Source: CAVZBT01 sp963773605
GTDB lineage: Bacteria > Acidobacteriota > UBA6911
Direction of reading: 5' to 3'
DNA: 64,000 nucleotides
NCBI GenBank assembly: GCA_963773605.1
Contig: CAVZBT010000012.1
Span: 434,001-498,000, forward strand
The notes below the pieces were generated by a model. That model was not told the DNA's origin. It saw nothing but the letters and a program-made list of their open reading frames with translations, and ran no database searches. Position 1 is the first letter of the stretch, and the number at the start of each line of letters is the position of its first letter. Below, in pieces: positions 57,794 through 64,000 of the stretch. The position numbers and the translations under genes were made by a program.

Positions 57794-59145
57794 CTGAGCT
57801 CCGCAACGAGCGCCTGTGCGTGACGCACCAGGGCGCGGGCACGGCGCGCCGAGCGCGCCTCGGCCACGAGGCGCAGCACGGGTTCGGTGTTCGACGAGCG
57901 GACGTGGAGCCATTCCCCCGCCCAGGAGAGTTTCAGCCCGTCCAGGGTGCTGATCTCGGCGCCCGGGAACTCCCTCCGCAGGCGATCGAGCAGAAGCGGC
58001 ACGCCGTCGGGGGGAAATGCCGTCTTTTCTTTCACCATGAAGTACCGGGGCAGATCCTTCAGGATCTCGCGCAGCGATTTGCCGGTTTCCGCCATCAGCT
58101 GGAGAATCGCGCCCATGCCGCCCATGCTGTCCCGGCAGTAGTGCACGGCCGGCAGTATGACCCCGCCGTTCCCCTCGCCCCCGACGACGGCATGGCTCTG
58201 TATCATCTCCTCGACGACATTGATCTCGCCGATCCTGGTGCGGATCACGGGACAATCGAGCGCGGCCGCGATGTCGTCGACCGCGCGGGTGGTCGACAGA
58301 TTCGTGACCACCGGCCCGGGGCTGCGCCGCAGGACAAACAGACAGGCCAGGGCCAGCGTGTAGTCCTCACCGATGGCATGCCCGGAGCCGTCGACGACGG
58401 CGAGCCGGTCGGCATCGGCATCCTGCGCGAACCCGATGTCCGCCCCGTGACGGCGCACCGCGGCCTGGAGGTCGCCGAGATTTTCCGGCGTAGGTTCCGG
58501 GTTCCGCGGAAACCCGCCGTCCGGGTCGGTGTGGATGGCAAACAGCCGGCATCCCAGGTCGCGGAGAAAGCGGGGGGCGGCCACGCTCCCCGCTCCGTTG
58601 CAGGCATCGAGCGCCACTTTCAGGCCGGCCCTCCGGACGGCCCGCGCGTCGAGGCACCGCATCAGCCGTTCGAGGTGGGTAGCCACGGCCTGGCCGTCGG
58701 CGCGCGCGCGCCGGATCTCGCTTGAAGGCACCTGGGTGAAGTCGCGCTGGTGATAGATGTCCAGGAGTTCCCCGGCCTGGTGCGTGTTGAGGAAAAGCCC
58801 GCAGGGGCCGACGAACTTCAGCGCGTTCCACTCGACCGGGTTGTGGCTGGCGGTGATCGCGATGGCGCCCCGGGCCCGCACGGCCGCGGTGCGGATCTGG
58901 ATGGACGGCACGGGGCAGATGCCGAGGTCGACCGGTTCGCATCCCGACGACAGGAGGCCGGCGAACACGGCGTTGCGCACCATCTCCCCGGATTTCCGGG
59001 TGTCGCGGCCGACCAGGATCGGGCCGCGGCCCAGGTACGTGCCAAACGCGCCGGCAAAAGCGGTGAGCAGCTGCGGGGTCAGCGACTCACCCACGATGCC
59101 GCGGACCCCGGAGATGCTGATCTTCAACGACTGCGTTCGCGTCAT
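57790..59145 (-). CDS. phosphohexomutase (phosphoglucomutase/phosphomannomutase/GlmM family)
   Basis: 451 residues from the ATG at 59145, which overlaps the stop of the preceding paralogue by 4 bp. The four conserved loops are intact: active-site serine TASHNPVEWNALKF, metal-binding DADADRLAVV, sugar-specificity loop GGEGNGGVI and phosphate-binding RSSNTEPVLRL. The enzyme interconverts hexose 1- and 6-phosphates. The GEGNGG form leans to GlmM/archaeal-type enzymes, but specificity is unsettled. Confidence 0.9.
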   Translation of the reverse strand: MTRTQSLKISISGVRGIVGESLTPQLLTAFAGAFGTYLGRGPILVGRDTRKSGEMVRNAVFAGLLSSGCEPVDLGICPVPSIQIRTAAVRARGAIAITASHNPVEWNALKFVGPCGLFLNTHQAGELLDIYHQRDFTQVPSSEIRRARADGQAVATHLERLMRCLDARAVRRAGLKVALDACNGAGSVAAPRFLRDLGCRLFAIHTDPDGGFPRNPEPTPENLGDLQAAVRRHGADIGFAQDADADRLAVVDGSGHAIGEDYTLALACLFVLRRSPGPVVTNLSTTRAVDDIAAALDCPVIRTRIGEINVVEEMIQSHAVVGGEGNGGVILPAVHYCRDSMGGMGAILQLMAETGKSLREILKDLPRYFMVKEKTAFPPDGVPLLLDRLRREFPGAEISTLDGLKLSWAGEWLHVRSSNTEPVLRLVAEARSARRARALVRHAQALVAELR

Positions 59146-60511
59146 GCGCCGCCCCGTCCGGACTGCATGCGGCGGATCTCGTCCAGGCACTGGTCGTAGA
59201 GATCCTGCGCGCGCCGCGGATCGTCCGATTCCACGATCACGCGGATCAGCGGCTCGGTATTGCTCGCGCGCACGTGCAGCCAGGCGTCCTCCCAGTCCAC
59301 CCGGACGCCGTCCTCGAGATTGGGCGCACAGGTCGCGGTATTTCGCCCGGAAGAACTCGATGATGGGATACACGCGCTCGGCGGAGCTGGGCACCGTCCC
59401 CTTCAGCATGTGCAGCCGCGGGAGCCGCGCCGCCAGTTCGGAAACGCGCACACCCTTGCGGGACAGGCATTCCAGGAGCAGGCCGATGACGGCGAAGCCG
59501 TCGAACCAGCGCGTCCAGCGCGGGACCACAACGCCCCCGCTCCCTTCCCCGCCGACGGCGGCGCGTTCGAGCATCGCCCGCTGCACCACATAGCCTTCGC
59601 CGATGCGCGCACGCACCACGGGTCGCGCGTGTCTCCGGGCGGCGCTTTCCACCATGCGGGAGGTCGACAGCGTCGGTGACGACCGGCCCGGCCGCCGACT
59701 CCAGCTGGTAATCCGCGATGAGCGGGAAAACGTACTCCTCGCTCAGCGCCACACCCCCCTCGGCGACCACGCCGACCCGGTCGGCATCGGCGTTGACGAG
59801 GAAGCCGACGTCGGCCCCGACACTCTTGACGACGGAGGCGAGCCCTCTCATGTTGCGCACGTTCGGCTCGGGGGAATGCGGGAAAGTCGCCGTCGGGGAC
59901 ATCGTTCAGGGCGGTGACGCTGCAACCCAGCTCCTCAAGGAAGCCGCTGACCAGCCCGGCGCCCGCCCCGGCGCAAGCATCGGTCACCACCCGGAAGGCC
60001 GACTTTCGAATAGCGCCCGCGTCGAGCCTGCGACAGGAGGTACGCGAAATAGCGGCGGGTGGCGTCGGGCAGGCTGCGGATAGTCGCCGAGCCGATCCCA
60101 CCCGCATTTCCGGAACTCGCCCAGGTGATAGATGTCCATCACCTCTTCGCTCTGGAACGGGTTCAGCAGGATGCCGTCGCGTCCGATGAATTTCAGCGCG
60201 TTCCAGCGGGCGCCGTTGTGGCTGGCCGTGATCGAAATCCCCCCGGCCAGCCGGCGCGAGCGCACGACGTATTGGATGATGGGGGTGGGGAGCAGGCCGA
60301 GGTCGAGTACCGGACAGCCGCACGACTGCAGCCCGGCGAGCACGGCCGCGTGCACCATCGGGGCCGACGGCCGCGAGTCGTAGCCGACCGCCACCGTCGC
60401 ACCGTCGACAAAGGTGCCGAAGGCGCAGGCGAAGTCGACCAGCAGCTCGGGTGTAAGGGTTTCCCCGACGACGCCCCGTACCCAGGAGATGCCGAATTTC
60501 AGCGGCTTCAT
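59142..60511 (-). CDS. phosphohexomutase paralogue (five single-base insertions)
   Basis: Starts MKPLKFGISWVRGVVGETLTPELLVDFACAFG at 60511. Frames switch near 60068, 60030, 59879, 59674 and 59323, each repaired by removing one base, giving 454 residues. Conserved loops: TASHNGARWNALKF (Gly in place of the usual Pro), NADADRVGVV, GGEGSGGVV and RASNTEPLIRV. It resembles the next gene along its full length, so the two arose by tandem duplication. The conserved catalytic loops make genuine decay unlikely. Confidence 0.85.
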
Positions 60512-60584
60512 CGAACGGCAGCTTTCAGTGCGATATCGTCCCGGCCATTATCTCGTGCTCTGGCCGTCAGCTCGTCTTCTTCGG

Positions 60585-62076
60585 TCACCCGAGGAAAAGG
60601 CGCATCGAGTCGCCGGTCAGTTTCTGGATGCGGTCCCAGAAAATCATCAGCCCCGCCGTGGGAAGCAGCATGAGCCAGACCAGGACTTCGTTCGCCCAGG
60701 ACAGGCTGAGGCGGCTCTCGTCTTCGGCCCCCTCGATGATCATGGTCTTGATGACCCGCGCGTAGTAGTAAACCGCGATCACGCTGTTCAGCGCGCCGAC
60801 GACGGCGTACCAGGCCATACCGCCGTTCACCGCGGCGGCGAAGACGAACAGTTTGCCGAAGAATCCGGCGAACGGAGGAATGCCCATCAGCGAGAGCATG
60901 AAGACGGTCATCGCAATGGTCAGGAACGGCGAGCGGCGGTAGATGCCGCGGTAATCCGTGAGTTCGAAACTGCCCGGTCCGGTTGTAGATCTCGATGACG
61001 ATGAGGAACGCGCCGAGGTTCATGAACAGGTAGGTGATCAGGTAGATCAGGATCGACTGGAGGCCGTCGGCGGACATGCACCACGGCACCCATGAAGATG
61101 TAGCCGGCGTGCGCGATGGACGAGTAGGCCAGCATGCGCTTCATGTTGTCCTGCCGCAGGGCGGCGATGTTGCCGAACGTCATGGTGACGACCGACAGGA
61201 GCAGCACGAGGACGGTCCAGTTGCACCGAGCTCTGAGCGGTCCAGGCCGCAGGCCGGCGGGCTGGGACAGCCCGGTGAAAAAGAAGCGGATCAGAGCCGC
61301 GAATCCGGCCGCCTTCGGCGCCACGCTCAGGAAGGCGGTCACGGGCGTGGGCGCGCCGGTGTAGACGTCCGGGCACCAGAAGTGAAACGGCACGGCCGCC
61401 GTCTTGAAGCCGAAGACCGGCGAGGATCAGGACGGTGGCGACCAGCAGCATGATCGAGTTGCCGCCCCCGCCTGCGCCTCCGGCAAGGAACTGCCGGATC
61501 GTCACCATTTTGGTGGTCCCGGTCAGGCCGAACAGCAGCGTGATGCCGTAGAGCATGGAGCCGGTGGAGACGGCGCCGAACAGGATGTACTTCAGGGACG
61601 CTTCGTTGGACTGGCGTTCGTTGCGCAGATAGCCGACCATGATGTAGCTGCTGACCGACACCATCTCGAGCGCCAGGAAAAGCATCAGCATGTCGACGGC
61701 CGAGACCAGCAGCATCATCCCCAGGGTCACGCCGAGCAGCAGCGCGTAGAACTCGCCGCGGCTGGATTTGGAGAGTTCCCTGGATCCGGGCGTCGACAGC
61801 AGGACCAGGAACGAGGTCAGGATCAGGAAGCCCTTGAAGAACACGGCCATGCGGTCGATCGCGATCATGCCGTAAAACAGCGTGCCCCGCGGGCGCGCTG
61901 AAGAGCGGAATGGTGAGCGCAAACGCGGCGACCAGGCCCAGGGCTGCGATCAGGAACGTGCCGATCTTTCGGATGCCGGGGCAGCGAGATGTCCACGATC
62001 ACGACGCCGAGAAACGCGGCGGTGAGGGCGATCTCCGGATAGAACAGCGCAGGTCCTGCAGGAGCTGAGGATTCAT
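60585..62076 (-). CDS. nuoN: NuoN, NADH-quinone oxidoreductase subunit N (several indels)
   Basis: Starts MNPQLLQDL at 62076, 3 bp after the nuoK stop, and ends GDSMRLFLG at 60585. About seven extra bases (near 62050 twice, 61980, 61887, 61416, 61078, 60966) interrupt the frame; corrected length about 494 residues. NuoN marks are EFYALLLGVTLGMMLL, NEASLKYILFGAVSTGSMLYG, PFHFWCPDVYTGAPTPVTAFLSVAPKAAGF and NMKRMLAYSSIAHAGYIFMG. It is a proton-pumping antiporter-like subunit of complex I. It follows nuoK directly; nuoL and nuoM are absent here. Confidence 0.9.
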
Positions 62077-62079
62077 GGC

Positions 62080-62385
62080 TTATCCCTTGAGCGTGTCCGC
62101 GTGGTCGAGATTGACGGATCGGATTAGCCGATACATCGAAAGCACGATGGCGAGCGCGACGGCCGCCTCCGCCGCGGCGATGACGATGACGAAGATCGCG
62201 AACATCTGGCCGTCGAGGTTGCCCGCCGAGAACCTCGAGAACGCGACCAGGTTGATGTTGGCCGAATTCAGGATCAGTTCGACTCCCATCAGCACGTTGA
62301 CGGCGTTCTTGCGCGTCAGCACGCACATGATGCCCAGGGAAAAAAGCGCGGCGCTGATGATCAGATAGTGGGTGAGTCCGATCAT
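62080..62385 (-). CDS. nuoK: NuoK, NADH-quinone oxidoreductase subunit K
   Basis: 101 residues, three membrane segments, intact frame. It includes LTRKNAVNVLMGVELILNSANINLVAFSRF with the conserved glutamate (GVELILN), then the second conserved glutamate segment in VIVIAAAEAAVALAIVLSMYR. Start overlaps the nuoJ stop by 4 bp. Confidence 0.95.
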   Translation of the reverse strand: MIGLTHYLIISAALFSLGIMCVLTRKNAVNVLMGVELILNSANINLVAFSRFSAGNLDGQMFAIFVIVIAAAEAAVALAIVLSMYRLIRSVNLDHADTLKG

Positions 62386-62892
62386 TCCTGTCTCCTCCTG
62401 ACGATCATCGCGGCGCCAATCAGCGCGACGAGCAGAAAGATGGACGCGACTTCAAACGGCAGGATGTATTCCTTCATGAACAGCTCGCCGATCTGCGCGG
62501 TCGTCGGATTCGGGCGCTCGTCTCGCCGTGGCCGGCCCACGTGGTTTGCATCATCACGCCAATCAGGGTGATGAACACCGCGAGCGACCAGCAGCAGCGC
62601 CGGGCAGAACTGGAAGGTGTCGGACTTCAGGTCCAGGCTGTAGAGCTTGTGCGTCAGCATCACGCCGAACAGCAGCAGGACCAGGATGCCGCCGACATAG
62701 ATGACCATCTGGGTCGCGGCCAGGAAATCCGCCCCGAGAAAACGTACAGCGCCGCCACGCCGAAGAAGGTGAACAGCAGGCCGAAGGCGGAGTGGATCAG
62801 GCTGCGCGAGAAAACCACCACCGCCGCGGAGATGACGGTCATGGCGGCGAAGACAGTAAAAAAGGATCTGGGCTGACGAGTGATGTGTCCAT
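62382..62892 (-). CDS. nuoJ: NuoJ, NADH-quinone oxidoreductase subunit J (several indels)
   Basis: Probable ATG at 62892. Sense is recovered by small corrections near 62876, 62862, 62740, 62573 and 62520, giving QILFYCFAAMTVISAAVVV, HSAFGLLFTFFGVAALYV, LGADFLAATQMVIYVGGILVLLLFGVMLT and the C-terminal PFEVASIFLLVALIGAAMI. These are the five membrane segments of NuoJ, about 168 residues. Not all corrections are one-base insertions: two could be single deletions. Confidence 0.85.
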
Positions 62893-62905
62893 AAGGGTGC
62901 AGTCG

Positions 62906-63388
62906 TCACACTTTCGAGGCGTGCTCCTTGGGGGTTGTGTACAGCGGCTTGTCGACGGCGAAGTGATAGAGGTGTTCCTTCTTGTCGTAGACGGAGTATT
63001 CGTATTCCGGCGTCATCACCAGGCAGTGCGTCGGACACGGGAAGGTGCACAGCGCGCAGTAGCAGCAGAGGGTCATGTCGATGTCGAACACATACGTGCG
63101 CAGCTTGATCGCGGTGCCGTCCGAGGCGAAAATCGCCGGTTCGTCCTTCCCGCGCTTTTCCGTCTGGATGTCGATGCAGTCGGTCGGGCAGACGCGCGCG
63201 CACTGGCCGCAGCCGATGCAGTCCTCGATCTTGTTGAACAGCCGCGCCCGGGCCCGCTCCGGCAGGTTCCACTTCACCGTCGGGTACTGCAGCGTCACCG
63301 AGCGTGTGAACAGGTGCTTCCACGCCACCCACATCGAGATGTAAGTGGTCGTGAGCCCCAGCCCGATGTCCCTGAAATATTCCGCCAT
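62906..63388 (-). CDS. nuoI: NuoI, NADH-quinone oxidoreductase subunit I
   Basis: 160 residues, intact. Two 4Fe-4S motifs, CIGCGQCARVCP and CCYCALCTFPCP, carry the N6a/N6b clusters that pass electrons towards quinone. The N-terminal amphipathic helix anchors it to the membrane arm. It lies 68 bp after nuoH and 13 bp before nuoJ. Confidence 0.95.
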   Translation of the reverse strand: MAEYFRDIGLGLTTTYISMWVAWKHLFTRSVTLQYPTVKWNLPERARARLFNKIEDCIGCGQCARVCPTDCIDIQTEKRGKDEPAIFASDGTAIKLRTYVFDIDMTLCCYCALCTFPCPTHCLVMTPEYEYSVYDKKEHLYHFAVDKPLYTTPKEHASKV

Positions 63389-63456
63389 GATCCATCCCTA
63401 CGGATGCGCCGGGGCGCCCGCGACCGCGAGGGTCGTGCAACCCGCGTCGAACCCTT

Positions 63457-64000
63457 TCATAAAACCGCCAGCCACCCCACCCCGAGGACCAGGATGAAAC
63501 CGAGCGGGAGCATCACTTTCCAGCACACATACATGAGCTGGTCGACCCGCAGCCGCGGGAGCGACCAGCGCAGCCACATCTGCACAAAAATCAGCGCCAG
63601 CGCCTTCAGCGTAGAACAGCATCGGACCGGGGATGAGCTGGCGCGGCACCCAGGCGGCCGGCAGCACCTGGCTCCAGCCGCCCAGGAACAGCGTCGTCGC
63701 GATGCCCGCCACCACGAACATGTTGGCGTACTCGGCCAGGAAGAAGAACGCGAACCGCATGCCCGGAGTACTCGGTGTGATACCCCGCAACCAGTTCCGA
63801 TTCCGCTTCCGGGATGTCAAAGGGCGTCCGGTTGACTTCGGCGAGCGAGCAGAGGAAGTAAACGAAGAAGGCGACGAAGGTGAACGGGTTGCGGAACAGG
63901 AACCAGTGGTGTATCCCCCCGGCCTGGGCCCGCACGATATCCTGCATCGACAGGCTGCCCACCGGTATGACGATCGCCATAATGGCGAGCGCGGCCGGGA
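63457..64000 (-). CDS. nuoH: NuoH, NADH-quinone oxidoreductase subunit H (partial at the window edge, two indels)
   Basis: The 5' part lies beyond the window. Visible are AEVNRTPFDIPEAESELVAGYHTEYSG, the quinone-site loop diagnostic for NuoH, then MRFAFFFLAEYANMFVVAGIATTLFLGGW and a terminal KALALIFVQMWLRWSLPRLRVDQLMYVCWKVMLPLGF. Extra bases near 63767 and 63612 shift the frame. Membrane subunit forming the quinone chamber. Confidence 0.92.

Overview
The window is GC-rich bacterial chromosome with dense gene packing on both strands. No rRNA is present, so taxonomy is inferred. The mix of an HspR-controlled dnaK locus, PII-glnA-glnD-glnE, membrane-bound Ser/Thr kinases, a Lol-like envelope operon, secreted cohesin/fibronectin-III proteins and a TIGR03006/TIGR03013-type exopolysaccharide pair fits a Gram-negative, soil-type lineage. 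Acidobacteriota is the best guess. There is no phage or plasmid signature. The only mobile-element trace is a shrunken group II intron.

Layout. 0-4.4 kb: a phospholipid synthase, then a five-gene minus-strand operon that looks like a lipoprotein trafficking route (LolA-like, ABC ATPase, FtsX/MacB permease, LolB/DUF4292-like lipoprotein, small membrane protein). 4.7-9 kb: a DedA-type membrane protein, rodZ and two coupled conserved unknowns. 9-13 kb: heat-shock operon dnaK-hsp20-dnaJ-hspR without grpE. 13.3-15.9 kb: asparagine synthetase and an exported unknown. 15.9-23.2 kb: nitrogen-assimilation operon glnB-glnA-glnD-glnE with a promoter-like sequence placed for a leaderless transcript. 23.5-27.2 kb: acyl-CoA synthetase, a DUF6807-type exported protein and an unknown. 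27.3-27.8 kb: a five-copy 117-bp tandem repeat. 27.9-31.2 kb: leuC-leuD-MFS. 31.5-34 kb: intron remnant behind the terminator of a Tes/MJ0619-like radical SAM gene. 34.1-41 kb: hemerythrin and two membrane Ser/Thr kinases around an outer-membrane barrel. 41.1-43.5 kb: polysaccharide deacetylase and sugar transferase. 44.7-50.6 kb: a secreted dockerin protein followed by two cohesin/FnIII proteins sharing an unrecognised C-terminal module. 50.76 kb: tRNA-Leu(CAG). 51-55.8 kb: exported TPR protein and a double ABC-2 system. 55.9-57.5 kb: an exported small protein and a putative zinc peptidase. 57.5-60.5 kb: two coupled phosphohexomutases. 60.6-64 kb: nuoH-I-J-K-N, with nuoL and nuoM missing from their usual place.

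How the genes work together. The gln cluster encodes a complete uridylylation/adenylylation cascade with both target tyrosines present. The heat-shock operon carries its own repressor. The lipid, Lol, rodZ, exopolysaccharide and cohesin-dockerin genes all point to an elaborate envelope and cell surface.

Sequence quality. Several conserved genes (dnaK, glnA, the second phosphohexomutase, nuoN, nuoJ, nuoH, an ABC permease, the radical SAM gene, the polysaccharide deacetylase) are broken by single-base indels, mostly one-base insertions. They cluster strongly (nine in dnaK, none in the 5.4 kb of glnD-glnE), which looks like local consensus error more than real decay. These genes are annotated as single loci spanning the frameshifts.
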